Shown here: piece after piece, positions 33,790 to 42,787 of the stretch
How the letters are laid out: every line of letters begins with the position of its first letter
Position numbering within the stretch: the first letter of the stretch is position 1
NCBI GenBank assembly: GCA_021927905.1
Contig: BLLK01000020.1
Coordinates: 1,488,001-1,552,000 of the forward strand
From: Chaetoceros tenuissimus
Taxonomy: Eukaryota > Bacillariophyta > Thalassiosirophyceae > Chaetocerotales > Chaetocerotaceae
DNA: 64,000 nt
Direction: 5' to 3'
Translations under genes and position numbers: made by a program
The notes under the pieces: model-generated
What the model was told of the DNA's origin: nothing
Database searches by the model: none
What the model saw: only the letters and a program-made list of their open reading frames with translations

Positions 33790-34488
33790 ATGAAACTCTT
33801 ACACAAGAAACAAACGAAGCAGAAGGAACTTCAAGATTGCCTAGAGGATAGTGAAGAGAGAGATAGCCCGGGAAGAGATGCCATCAATGAAAATAGGATA
33901 GAGGTTTTGGGAGTCCCTTCTCCACGACCCATCCCTCAGCTTGTTGGATCAGATGTTAGTGCTGATACACCACAGACCATCTCAACAGGCTGTAGTCACG
34001 AGATCACTTCATTTCCTGACAGTTGTTTGGTTCCATATGTAGCGGGATCTGAACAGACTTCAGAAGGCGATAAAACCGAAGCGAGAAAGGTATCTTTCAG
34101 CGACAGCAGCAAGACTCCAAGTGGTCATCGCAAAACTGTTTCCTTTGACAAGGTTGAGATCCACTTTCACGAACTGATCCTTGGAGACCATCCTGACTGT
34201 ATAGATGGACCCCCCATCGGTATCGGGAATGCATTTGGTGAGAAGCACGTCAGTGTCGATCACTTCGAGCATACAAGAAGAGGCAAGCGGCGGAAAGGTG
34301 AAAAGAACCTTTTCATTTCTTCCTTACAAAGACTCAAGCTCTTGAAGGGAACAGGAAAGTACAAAAGTTCAGAGATATATGATCGGATGGACGAAGTGCA
34401 GAATATACGAAAGGAGAGACAGAACTCTTGTCGAGGTTTGGTATGGAAAAATCGGATGCGTAATTTGTTCCAACCAAAAGTGAAGTAA
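33790..34488 (+). CDS. LGDNP-motif hypothetical protein, tandem copy 2
   Basis: 232 residues, single exon, same orientation as copy 1. From TVSFDKVEIHFHELILGDHP to the end the two proteins align almost without gaps; the block from HTRRGKRRKGEKNLF through KYKSSEIYDRMDEVQ is nearly identical, also at DNA level (compare 33005-33175 with 34265-34440). The N-terminal halves differ, sharing only short pieces such as SPRPIPQLVGSDVSADT versus TPPILVESDISTGTD. This shows a tandem duplication with a constrained C-terminal half and a fast-changing N-terminal half. Function unknown. Confidence 0.78.
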   Translation: MKLLHKKQTKQKELQDCLEDSEERDSPGRDAINENRIEVLGVPSPRPIPQLVGSDVSADTPQTISTGCSHEITSFPDSCLVPYVAGSEQTSEGDKTEARKVSFSDSSKTPSGHRKTVSFDKVEIHFHELILGDHPDCIDGPPIGIGNAFGEKHVSVDHFEHTRRGKRRKGEKNLFISSLQRLKLLKGTGKYKSSEIYDRMDEVQNIRKERQNSCRGLVWKNRMRNLFQPKVK

Positions 34489-34685
34489 GTCGGAAGAGCT
34501 GGCAAAGAAAAAAAGTTTTGACTCAGTTTTCAATTATAGTAGATACAACGTAAAAGAACATAATGTACAAAGTTTATAAAGGCACAGGAGATATACTTGA
34601 TCTTGATCAATCCAAAAATTAGCAAGATCAGTTTTATATTATCCCTTATTCTATTTATTCAAAGCACTCGTAAATAAATTGTAGC

Positions 34686-35744
34686 TTAATCCTCATCCTC
34701 CTCTACTTTCAAAATCCTTCTGAAACCCTCGTAAAAGACAAAGAAGAAGGCATTAGCAGGGATCTTGTGGATCAATCTAGGAACACTCCCCCTCAAAAAT
34801 GCAGAAGGTCCACCTTCTTCCAAAGTCTTGGATGCACAAACCCATACATTTCCATTGTACAAATCTGAGTCTACCTGCAATCTAGTCTTAATTACGTCCA
34901 TTGGATTAGTTGCAAAACTTCCTACACCTCCACTAAACCCACCAGCTACCATATCACGCCATGGAGTGGACTTTTCCCCAGTCTCCTCCATCTTCTTCTG
35001 ATGCTTATTTACCCAGTGCTCTCTCAAACACTCATATGTCAATAGAGTCACAATAGCATATGGGATATCCCTATACATTTGGATAGAAATACCTCCTGTT
35101 GGAAAGAAAGCACGCAAACCACCATTCGAAGCCATTTTTGACAATGCTTCAAATGTGGAAGCATATTCTCCAGTCTGAAGCTTTTGCTTCACCACTTCAT
35201 ATGGCACTCTTGAAAAAGATGCAACAGTATTACCAATCGCAGCCGAAGAAGCAATTGCCAAAGTCTTTGCAGCTGATTTACTCATGGTGATTCTTTCTCC
35301 CTCTTGACTGAATTTAGTCTGAAAAAATGGAATCAAATTATCTTTGCAATATGAATACACACCAAAGTACAATCCAACACTTGGCATAGCCCCAACTACT
35401 GCAACTCCCAATCCAGCATATAACTCAAGAAATCCTTTTGGCCTTGATGTGATGATTCTCGATGCTTCAACTAATGTGAGACCATTACCACTTTGGATAG
35501 CTTGTTGTTGCATAGTCTTAATAGTATCAAATGGCGCTAAAAGCGCCTTGGAACAACCTGCAGCTAATGCAGATGCTATCGAGTTTTTAATTCCATTGAT
35601 GGTTGCTTTGTTGGATGATTTTCCTCCTCTCGTATTTATTGGCTTGGTCGAGATGTGTGACGGAGGTATTGATACTGAGGCTGCATGGATCCTTGTTAGA
35701 GTAGCGACAATCAACCAGATGGAAAGGATACTTATTCTGCCCAT
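34686..35744 (-). CDS. Mitochondrial-carrier-family transporter with N-terminal signal peptide
   Basis: 352 residues from ATG 35744 (358 from ATG 35762). Three carrier repeats with signatures PFDTIKT (about residue 66), PYEVVKQKL and PMDVIKTRL, and the GG(F/L) and R(G)S partner motifs (GGFSGGVGSF, FLRGSVPRLIHKIP). RVPYEVVKQKLQTGEY and QMYRDIPYAI resemble the S-adenosylmethionine carrier subgroup, so SAM exchange is a plausible guess. Unusually, MGRISILSIWLIVATLTRIHA looks like an ER signal peptide, followed by a Ser/Thr/Lys-rich linker. In a complex-plastid alga that suggests a plastid envelope or ER location rather than mitochondria. Ends in an acidic tail EEDED. Confidence 0.88.
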   Translation of the reverse strand: MGRISILSIWLIVATLTRIHAASVSIPPSHISTKPINTRGGKSSNKATINGIKNSIASALAAGCSKALLAPFDTIKTMQQQAIQSGNGLTLVEASRIITSRPKGFLELYAGLGVAVVGAMPSVGLYFGVYSYCKDNLIPFFQTKFSQEGERITMSKSAAKTLAIASSAAIGNTVASFSRVPYEVVKQKLQTGEYASTFEALSKMASNGGLRAFFPTGGISIQMYRDIPYAIVTLLTYECLREHWVNKHQKKMEETGEKSTPWRDMVAGGFSGGVGSFATNPMDVIKTRLQVDSDLYNGNVWVCASKTLEEGGPSAFLRGSVPRLIHKIPANAFFFVFYEGFRRILKVEEDED

Positions 35745-36188
35745 GTTTAAATTTGGAACCAAAATAAAGAAATTGAAAACAAACGCAATCTATCTTTACT
35801 GTACTTGGTAGAGTTGTAATGTGTAATTGAAGTGAAAAGTGAACATGATAGTGAATCATCATTGAGAAAATTGAATGTGCGGCCATGCGGCCATCATCAT
35901 CCTCAATCCAATCTTGGATGTACGTATGTACATAGGTGTATGTGTTGGATGGGAACCCCTCTCTCTTTCTTTCCCCTGTTTTACTCTTTTCAATGATACC
36001 GTAAGACAAAATTTGAATTATGACACCTGTCAGAGATTTTTTGAATACCCTGATAGTGTGATAGTGTAGTCTACCTAAAACATAAGAGAGATGTACCACA
36101 ATACTTTGAACTCTCACTCGCTCTCATAATCACATTGTTTTCGGTGCAGTAATTGAAACAACCAGCAAATCCCATTTACACTAAGAAC
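35745..36188. promoter_or_regulatory. Divergent intergenic region, 444 bp
   Basis: Between the carrier gene and the first single-pass membrane protein gene. GTACGTATGTACAT near 35921-35933. A minus ORF across it (35587-36117) is mostly antisense noise. No other feature recognised. Confidence 0.4.
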
Positions 36189-36587
36189 ATGAGAAGTGTA
36201 TCCCTTGCATTGCGTGTTTTCGCCATTTTCACACTCCTAGTTCATGCCAAAGGAGATAATGACGAGGAAGGGCGCAAATCATACCTTGACGATATAACAA
36301 TCAGAGAAGAAGATATAGGTGTATTTGAAAGCTTCCAGAACGAATTCGATGATGACGGTAATAACTCTAGATATAGAGCGTCAGATGTAGATATCATTAT
36401 GGAACCGACTACTTCCACAAGGAGAGTTCGAGTTCATGCTGGCTGGGGTCTTTTAGGAGTAGCTGTCGGGGCTGGTATAAGTTGCTCTGTCTTTCAACAT
36501 TATCGTAGAAAAGAATACAAGTCGTTAGAAAGAAGTGAAAGCTGTAAGGAAGAACATGTCGAGGTGGTCTTGAATCAGGAGGTTTGA
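36189..36587 (+). CDS. Type I single-pass membrane protein, tandem copy 1
   Basis: 132 residues from ATG 36189; the frame opens at 36153 but the extra residues precede the signal peptide MRSVSLALRVFAIFTLLVHAKG. The mature N-terminus is acidic and carries RKSYLDDITIREEDI and EFDDDGNNSRYRAS. One membrane helix (WGLLGVAVGAGISCSVF) is followed by HYRRKEYKS and a short acidic cytosolic tail. The layout and the KSYLDDI / DDDG-N-x-S-x-YR elements recur in the next gene. Family unknown; a surface or endomembrane location is inferred. Confidence 0.68.
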   Translation: MRSVSLALRVFAIFTLLVHAKGDNDEEGRKSYLDDITIREEDIGVFESFQNEFDDDGNNSRYRASDVDIIMEPTTSTRRVRVHAGWGLLGVAVGAGISCSVFQHYRRKEYKSLERSESCKEEHVEVVLNQEV

Positions 36588-37218
36588 TAGATTGTTGTTG
36601 AAAGTTAAAGTGAAAAAACTACGTATGATTATAGAAAGTTAGTGATATATCTTTGTAAAATGGGGAGATATAAGTAAATATGGCAAAGTTTGACATATTA
36701 TTATAGGTCAGATTTAAAGATGTACTTGTTCTGAGAAGAGGGCTTTTATTATTCAAACATTATGCTGAAAAGTTAGGCTTTGCAAAATAGAATATTGATT
36801 TCTTTTCCTGGCATGCATAAACCAATGATTCCTCTTTTCGCAGATGAAGTTAGACGTCATGCCAAAAAGTATCTATGATGGAGTTTGCCTAGTATTTCTT
36901 TTGACGTCCCGATCGGTTTCGTTTTTTTTTCTCACATCAGCAAATCATGAGGCCTTTTCTTTCTAAATCCGTCAGATCTAAAAATTGACGCTGATAAAAT
37001 CGGCAGCAAGACTCAACGATCGACAACTCACTATTCACTACAGTCTCACTATTGTACTGTGCTCATGGATGATGGATTTTCTTCAACAACAAACAGCGAA
37101 GAACAAAGAGCTACCGTACTCTTACATTATACGTAAAGCTTTGTTTGCGTCCATCAATACAAAAAGTGTTGACTACTACAGAACTCAAACTTATAGTAAC
37201 AAAGGCAAGAATTACAAT
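36588..37218. other. Intergenic between tandem paralogues, 631 bp
   Basis: AT-rich with no identified feature. The frame of the downstream gene is open from an ATG at 36985, but those residues show no signal peptide and are left out. Confidence 0.45.
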
Positions 37219-37740
37219 ATGAAAATGCAAACTAGATTTCTCTTTATAATCATTGCACTCCAGCTTATGAGTTTCATCGAAGCTAGGTCTTATCTAGACG
37301 ACATCATAGCAAGAAATGACGATGTATATCATACTGGTGTTTTGAATGAGATTGATGATGATGGCGATACGTCTTCTTATCGAGAGGTTGTTTCTAGTAC
37401 AGGGGGAGAAGAGAATGCTGAATACTATGACATATCTGTAGGAGGTATAGAAGTTGAAGAACACAACGATGTTACGAATGAGTATGGCAAAATCGAGCCA
37501 GAGAGTCCAGATATTGTAGTCATTGGTACCTCCACCAAGTCTCCATCATTGAATAAGAGTAAGTGGTCTATCTTGGCACTTGTACCACTTGGGTTAGGAG
37601 GTATGAGCTATTTCCTTTATCATCGCTTTCAGAAGAAAGATCAAATAGATAATATTCAAGATGAAAGACACAGGAGAGAAATTGAAAACGCAGAAGATCT
37701 AGAGAGTGCATCAACTTTGGCAACTTTTACAGCTTTGTGA
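37219..37740 (+). CDS. Type I single-pass membrane protein, tandem copy 2
   Basis: 173 residues from ATG 37219, chosen because it starts a signal peptide (MKMQTRFLFIIIALQLMSFI) just before EARSYLDDIIARNDDV. The ectodomain then has EIDDDGDTSSYREV, matching copy 1, plus an additional acidic stretch of about 60 residues. A membrane helix WSILALVPLGLGGMSYFLY and basic stop-transfer HRFQKK lead to a charged tail. The shared order signal peptide, SYLDDI, DDDG-x-x-S-x-YR, helix, basic stop marks a tandem duplication. Function unknown. Confidence 0.7.
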   Translation: MKMQTRFLFIIIALQLMSFIEARSYLDDIIARNDDVYHTGVLNEIDDDGDTSSYREVVSSTGGEENAEYYDISVGGIEVEEHNDVTNEYGKIEPESPDIVVIGTSTKSPSLNKSKWSILALVPLGLGGMSYFLYHRFQKKDQIDNIQDERHRREIENAEDLESASTLATFTAL

Positions 37741-37853
37741 GTTTTTTGATAAGAAGTATATAGTAGTTTTAAAAATAACACAAATGTCATGGTACGCATC
37801 GGTGAAAAATGAAGAAAAAAATTAAAAATGGCCTTTACCCACAATATCACAAA

Positions 37854-38915
37854 TCACTGTCCTAACATTTTCATTCCTTGCTCGACTTCTTTTATATCGA
37901 TCAAATCAAACCATTTCTCCATTGCAGTATGAGCTTGCTGGATCAATTCTAGTGTATCAGATACATCTATCTGCTCGATGGTATCATTCTTTGCCCCGAT
38001 CTTTACTTGATACGCTACTTCCGCTTGTAAATCTTCAATAGCAGTTAGGAACTGGTTTCTATACAAATCTCTGAGATCCAAATCACTTGTGATCACTGCA
38101 GTCAAAGGTGGCAGCTCTTCATTTCGAATCATTCTTTTCCTTTCCTCTTGACTTGCAGTTAAGATATACTTATCACCGAACGACAACTGTGACGTATAAT
38201 AGTTGAATGCTGCCCGCATATCATTATCATTTGCGCGCTTTTGTTCAGCATATTGAAGCATACCGAATTGTCTCTCGACATCTGCTTGGTTTAACATTGC
38301 TGCAACTTTATTCCCAACACTGAGAGTTTGTCGATTACTTTGATATTGAGATTTGTTTGCTGAAGAAATGGATCCTGTGAGCTGTCCCAACAATTCTCCT
38401 TTCACTATTTTGTTTTCTCCTTTATTGAAAAGCTGCGGAGGGTCACTCAGGATTTCGTTCATTTGCTTCAAGTATTCATATTTACTTTCCGAGGTTGAAG
38501 AATCTGAAAGATCCATAGATATTTTATATATACGGTTCAACCATAGTCGAAGCCGGCTGATTGGCAAAATGGCTTGTGGTGGCGCAAAGGGCTTCTGTGT
38601 CAACACTTCCTCTGCCGATACACTTTGGATATGAAAAAATCCATTTATTGCTATTGGAGTCATGAGGAATGACTTCATCTGCTCTTGCAGAAATGATCTC
38701 CTTTCGTTTATTATCGGTGATATCTTTGCTTCTTCTACATAAGTGCCTTTCTTCTCTTCAACTTGCACCCTTGTATGTTGAATTTTTTCGCCTATTTGAG
38801 ATATTTTATTTCGCACTATGTTCTGCACATAGCATAATGCATTAGCACAAAGAAATCTGTCCATCAACACAAAAATGACTGAAATAAAAGCTACACGCTT
38901 ATTGATAGGCTGCAT
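37854..38915 (-). CDS. Conserved-looking hypothetical protein, possible thylakoid lumen protein
   Basis: 353 residues, single exon. The N-terminus VAFISVIFVLMDRFLCANA is signal-peptide-like. A second targeting-like segment follows at about residues 72-98, with a twin arginine (ERRSFLQEQ), a hydrophobic run and VSAEE, as in lumen proteins. The mature part is helical: RAAFNYYTSQLSFGDKYIL, SDLDLRDLYRNQFLTAIEDL and AHTAMEKWFDLID. I do not recognise a family. A lumenal role is inferred only from the bipartite leader; the A|F motif typical of diatom plastid import is not obvious. Confidence 0.7.
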   Translation of the reverse strand: MQPINKRVAFISVIFVLMDRFLCANALCYVQNIVRNKISQIGEKIQHTRVQVEEKKGTYVEEAKISPIINERRSFLQEQMKSFLMTPIAINGFFHIQSVSAEEVLTQKPFAPPQAILPISRLRLWLNRIYKISMDLSDSSTSESKYEYLKQMNEILSDPPQLFNKGENKIVKGELLGQLTGSISSANKSQYQSNRQTLSVGNKVAAMLNQADVERQFGMLQYAEQKRANDNDMRAAFNYYTSQLSFGDKYILTASQEERKRMIRNEELPPLTAVITSDLDLRDLYRNQFLTAIEDLQAEVAYQVKIGAKNDTIEQIDVSDTLELIQQAHTAMEKWFDLIDIKEVEQGMKMLGQ

Positions 38916-39202
38916 GATGAATAGAAACGCCTCTTTCTACTTGAGTAAGGACGATTACAGAATGAACCAAGATAAAGGTGTAAAGAGATTAATTAACGGA
39001 TGAATGGTGCACACCAGATATTTTTATATTGTAATTAATATACTAGGTATGGTACACTGCACTAAATTCAAAATAAAATGTGAAAGTGAAATGGATGAGA
39101 ATGGATGATGGATGTGCTCTGAGATAACGGTAAATTACCGTAAGTTGTATTGAAAATTGGTATTTTAACTTAAGAATTTGATCAATGATTTGATTACTCT
39201 CC

Positions 39203-40789
39203 TTATGCCTCATTGTCCAAACCGTCACTTCCTTCACCAGTGGAATCTGCCTTAAAATACCTCTCCAAAAGTTGCATAGTAGTCTTCAATGCCACAACCC
39301 GTACAAATGTCTCAATGTTTGCAATTTCTTCTGCTGTGAAGTATTCATCCCTGTATAATCTCACTTTCAAAAAGTCAGGCATAGTCTCATCACCGCCAAC
39401 CACTGGGGCCTCCAAAAAGGCAGCCATATTTATCGCCATCTGCCTTTGTTCATCAGTATTCGCGTAATCCTCATAGAAGATTGGCAAAACGTTGTAGTCT
39501 TCGTTCCACGCCATTTCCGCAACATGATTGTGCCAAGCAACATACTTGTAAAATTCGGAATGACAAGGAATTTTTTTCATGACCTCCTTCATTTCCATTG
39601 TAAAAAAAGATGACATATACTCAATTGCTGTCACCTCTTCATTGTTGTCCATTGCTTGACACCATTGTTTGAATCCATTTTTATTATTTGGAAGAGTTTC
39701 TTCTGTAGATTCGTGTAAAAAAGCATGGAAGCGACTGACAACATTGGAAAACGGATCTCGGATAAGATGGATTGCATTGTTCACATCTTTTTTCGGCGTG
39801 ACTGTAATGACATACTCATCTTTGCCATCAACAATTGTATGGTCAATGACAGTTCTGCATTGCTCTTCAAAGGCCATAGTAGTTTGAACATACTCATTTG
39901 GTAAACATGGATACATACAATGTCCACCACAATGAGATAATGTCAAAACATTCTTGGTTGGTCTTGTGGTCGACTTATATGTCGTAAACCAAAAGGGTGA
40001 TCCTTCGATGGTTACATGTTCATCATTAGCATCCACATCATCTGGTTTATAAACTGGGACATGCTTACCCTCATCTGTTGCATATGCACTTTGTGCGTAA
40101 TTTGTTGCAAGTGTCATATTAGTTGTTTTGCTCATTAAAAGCATAGTGAAAGAAGTTCCACTCATGGGATAGCTCAATAGATATGATATTTTGAGTCGAG
40201 CTTCTAGTTGTTGAATTTCTGCATTTTCTTTGTCAATAAGTTGCTGATCTTGTGGCGTAGTAGGTTTATAGGGATTATCTGCTTGCTTCTCAAAAACCAC
40301 TTCATCTTTTTCAATTGTCGGAGCATCCTCAATTTCGACTGATATTTCTTGTGCAGGATTTTGATTAGAAGTGTTTGAATGAGAGGAAGCGGAAGTAGAG
40401 GAAGAGTGGCCATCACCAGCAATTCCATTCATTGACTTGTTGGCTTCTTCGCCATTTACAATCGTCGGTGGTTGACTGCTAGGATGTCCAATCACAAATA
40501 AGATAAAGAAACCAACTGCTATCATTACAAGCATACGATTTCTCTTTGACTGATTTCTCTGTAAGTTCCAATCTACAGATCCTAGGTTAGGTCCATATGA
40601 ACCAAAGTCATAAGAGCTTCCATTCTGAGCGTAGTCACTGTAAGATGGAAGTTGATAGTTACCGCCGGCGCTATTACTTGAAGCATTTTGTTGAAAGTTG
40701 CTAGGGGAATCAGCAGGAGGCGGACCTCCTTGGTCTACAGGGGGAACATTTGAATACTGATATCCTCCTCCTTGGTTTTGGTAAGACAT
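39203..40789 (-). CDS. Golgi-type membrane sulfotransferase-like protein
   Basis: 528 residues, single exon. The N-terminal cytosolic part is Gln/Gly/Ser/Pro-rich, followed by a single signal-anchor at about residues 83-103 (LVMIAVGFFILFVIG), so type II topology. A Ser/Asn/Glu-rich stem leads to the catalytic domain. It has a PAPS 5'-phosphosulfate loop-like motif YPMSGTSFTMLL near residue 205 and a 3'-phosphate-binding motif HLIRDPFSNVVSRFHAF near 343, followed by FYEDY. Carbohydrate sulfotransferases of this type modify glycans in the Golgi; acceptor unknown. Cysteines in SHCGGHCMYPCLP may form disulfides. Confidence 0.82.
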   Translation of the reverse strand: MSYQNQGGGYQYSNVPPVDQGGPPPADSPSNFQQNASSNSAGGNYQLPSYSDYAQNGSSYDFGSYGPNLGSVDWNLQRNQSKRNRMLVMIAVGFFILFVIGHPSSQPPTIVNGEEANKSMNGIAGDGHSSSTSASSHSNTSNQNPAQEISVEIEDAPTIEKDEVVFEKQADNPYKPTTPQDQQLIDKENAEIQQLEARLKISYLLSYPMSGTSFTMLLMSKTTNMTLATNYAQSAYATDEGKHVPVYKPDDVDANDEHVTIEGSPFWFTTYKSTTRPTKNVLTLSHCGGHCMYPCLPNEYVQTTMAFEEQCRTVIDHTIVDGKDEYVITVTPKKDVNNAIHLIRDPFSNVVSRFHAFLHESTEETLPNNKNGFKQWCQAMDNNEEVTAIEYMSSFFTMEMKEVMKKIPCHSEFYKYVAWHNHVAEMAWNEDYNVLPIFYEDYANTDEQRQMAINMAAFLEAPVVGGDETMPDFLKVRLYRDEYFTAEEIANIETFVRVVALKTTMQLLERYFKADSTGEGSDGLDNEA

Positions 40790-41160
40790 ATTCTAAGAGA
40801 CAAAGTGTACTGCGTCGTGTAGTTGATAAATTGCGGTCAAGGGTTAATGAGGTAAAATGTGATGATTCTGATTCAATTGATTACTATGGTGCTCCTTTGT
40901 TCACATAAGCAGCACCTTTCAGTTTTGTTCTTCTGCTTTTTCTTCCATTCATTTTTGGTGCAGAAAAAAAGGCGCGCCATAAATTAGTCTAACTTAGCCT
41001 ATCATAACATGGCTTTTTTAAATTTTTCATTTCGTTTCATTTTCTATCCTATTCAATACCATATCCAAAAGCAAAAACAAGGAAGTATAATTTATTTCTT
41101 GCAAAATTATTTTGTTTTCAAACCTAATAGCGACTTCTAGAAAATAGCTTTGACCAAGCT
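40790..41160. other. Intergenic, 371 bp
   Basis: Upstream of the sulfotransferase gene. AT-rich; GGCGCGCC at about 40971-40978. No gene seen. Confidence 0.45.
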
Positions 41161-41979
41161 CTATCCAAACTTCTCAACTCTTTTCTTCCATATAGTTCGT
41201 TCCTCTGGAGACAGCAATTCTAATTCTTCATCTGATAATCTTCCATCTCTGTTCAAATCAGCCTTCTTTACATCCACAAAGAGGTTCTGTACAGCTTTGT
41301 AATCATTCTCAGGAACCATTGCGAACCAAGAAGCTAGAGCAACTTGTGCATCTTTTGCATATTCATTTACCAACTGCGCATCTTGCTTGGCCAAAGCACC
41401 CTTTAGTCCTTCCAAATTCTTCATTGTATTATCCAAAGCATTGTATCTCGACTCTTTATCCATCAATACGTAATTTGGTAGTTCTGCATCATCATATTTG
41501 ATATCATTCATGTATTGTAAACCAACACCAAAGTAAAAGTTCTTTTCAGATAGAATTGCCCCTTTGAAGAATTTTTCAAGGCGTTTTAGTACAAATGGCC
41601 ACTTTTGTGGATCCTGTACTCCTGATTGCAGGGCATCAACCGAAAGTTTGAATTCATACATTGGCTCTAAATATTCAATGCAAGGATAAGATTGCACCCT
41701 TGCTGTTGTAGACACAATTTTAGATACAGGCACAACTGTTTCAACTGCATTAGTAACGGCTGGTGCTACTAGAAGTGCAGCTGCATTGAAAAGAACCATT
41801 CGACGAGTTGGCTCTGTAGGAGCTGAAAAATCATCGCAATCTTCTTGCGCAGATGTCGATTTTTGAGCTTGCAGCTGTGGCAATCTCAATAAAGCCTGTG
41901 AAGCAGATGGCCCAGTGGTAAAGGCTGATATTGAGACGATAAGGAATGCAGATAGTAATGCAGTGTTATAGATTCGCAT
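41161..41979 (-). CDS. PsbQ/Psb31-like thylakoid lumen protein with a C-terminal EF-hand
   Basis: 272 residues from ATG 41979. This start begins a plastid bipartite leader: MRIYNTALLSAFLIVSISA with F at +1 (SISA|FTTGP), then a Tat-like lumen signal TRRMVLFNAAALLVAPAVTN. The upstream in-frame ATG (42051) lies inside the inserted DNA element and is rejected. The mature protein is mostly helical (EYLEPMYEFKLSVDAL, WPFVLKRLEKFFKG, YNALDNTMKNLEGLKGAL), fitting the four-helix PsbQ/Psb31 class of extrinsic photosystem II proteins, though not decisively. It ends with one canonical EF-hand loop, DLNRDGRLSDEE, at about 239-250. That is not part of known PsbQ or Psb31 as I remember them, and would allow lumenal Ca2+ binding. 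Confidence 0.7.
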   Translation of the reverse strand: MRIYNTALLSAFLIVSISAFTTGPSASQALLRLPQLQAQKSTSAQEDCDDFSAPTEPTRRMVLFNAAALLVAPAVTNAVETVVPVSKIVSTTARVQSYPCIEYLEPMYEFKLSVDALQSGVQDPQKWPFVLKRLEKFFKGAILSEKNFYFGVGLQYMNDIKYDDAELPNYVLMDKESRYNALDNTMKNLEGLKGALAKQDAQLVNEYAKDAQVALASWFAMVPENDYKAVQNLFVDVKKADLNRDGRLSDEELELLSPEERTIWKKRVEKFG

Positions 41980-42033
41980 CGTTAAAACTTTTGATACCTT
42001 TTTGTTGTTCAAAAATGTAATGCAAAAAAGAGA

Positions 42034-42112
42034 GAGCGCCGCGCATCGCAATACACAATATCACAATACAGCTACAATACAGTATTTCTTACACGTCAAC
42101 TGGTGTCAATAG
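42034..42112 (+). repeat. Left 79-bp terminal inverted repeat
   Basis: Exact reverse complement of 42709-42787. Read toward the PsbQ/Psb31-like gene it contains TTGACGTGT, which includes TGACGT, a known CRE-type light/CO2 element in diatom promoters. Confidence 0.85.
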
Positions 42113-42326
42113 GACAATTTGATATTTTCGCATTTACAAATTTAGATTCCATTTGATTTGCAATAAATCTACTCCGGATACTCTACTAGAGCGAGTCTAG
42201 TCTTATTAAATACAGACACACGAGAAATCATTAAAAAAGACTACCATAGTTCCAATCTTACAACTATTTAATAAAATTTAGAATTGATGCGGACAAATAG
42301 ATTTGTGCAGAATCAAATTAGAAAAC

Positions 42327-42440
42327 TTACTGGAAGTGATAGTCACGATATTCAATGATATCACCAGGTTTCATTGTTGGCTTGTAGGTGGACCCAATTT
42401 TTGATATAGAATAAGCATAAGGGGTACTTTTGTTATCCAT
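42327..42440 (-). CDS. 37-codon ORF inside the inverted-repeat element
   Basis: ATG 42440 to TAA 42327. The peptide MDNKSTPYAYSISKIGSTYK then PTMKPGDIIEYRDYHFQ is not low complexity. The end overlaps a good splice donor (CCA|GTAAGT), so it might instead be the first exon of a gene captured by the element; no partner exon was found. I do not recognise it. Coding status is uncertain. Confidence 0.3.
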   Translation of the reverse strand: MDNKSTPYAYSISKIGSTYKPTMKPGDIIEYRDYHFQ

Positions 42441-42708
42441 TTTCTGTGATTGAAGTATTTGAATGCAAAATATCGGGTGATGATAAGCTTTCTTTTGTAG
42501 CTTTTGGTAAAAATGAAGGCATACTCGTAGGTTGATAGATCATACCTCAAAAATGTAGTAAAGAGTAAGAAGTAATTTTAATTCTTGTAAAGAATATCTT
42601 GTATCTTAAAAAGAATTGATTTCAATAGAGTATCCTGTTGAAATAATGAGCGAAAGTGTTTTGTTTTATTTAACAATTTGCTGACGTCGTGAAAAGTCTT
42701 ATCCCTAG

Positions 42709-42787
42709 CTATTGACACCAGTTGACGTGTAAGAAATACTGTATTGTAGCTGTATTGTGATATTGTGTATTGCGATGCGCGGCGCTC
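42709..42787 (-). repeat. Right 79-bp terminal inverted repeat
   Basis: Exact reverse complement of 42034-42112; outer end abuts AAAAGAGA at 42788-42795. Confidence 0.85.

Larger units (their letters stand above)
42034..42787. mobile_element. Non-autonomous DNA element with 79-bp perfect terminal inverted repeats
   Basis: The left end (42034-42112) and right end (42709-42787) are exact reverse complements over 79 bp, starting GAGCGCCGCGCATCGCAATA. The element is 754 bp with a 596-bp centre and no transposase. Both ends are flanked by AAAAGAGA (42026-42033 and 42788-42795), an 8-bp direct repeat that fits a hAT-type target duplication, although the repeat is low complexity. A MULE-type origin is the main alternative because of the long terminal repeats. 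Identical ends suggest a young insertion. It sits 54 bp upstream of the PsbQ/Psb31-like start codon. Confidence 0.8.

Noticed and set aside
35587-36117. Minus 176-codon ORF
   Set aside because: It overlaps the carrier gene start in another frame and lacks any domain.
42034-42051. ATG 42051 as start of the PsbQ/Psb31-like protein
   Set aside because: It lies inside the terminal repeat of the inserted element and would bury the plastid leader behind a foreign extension.
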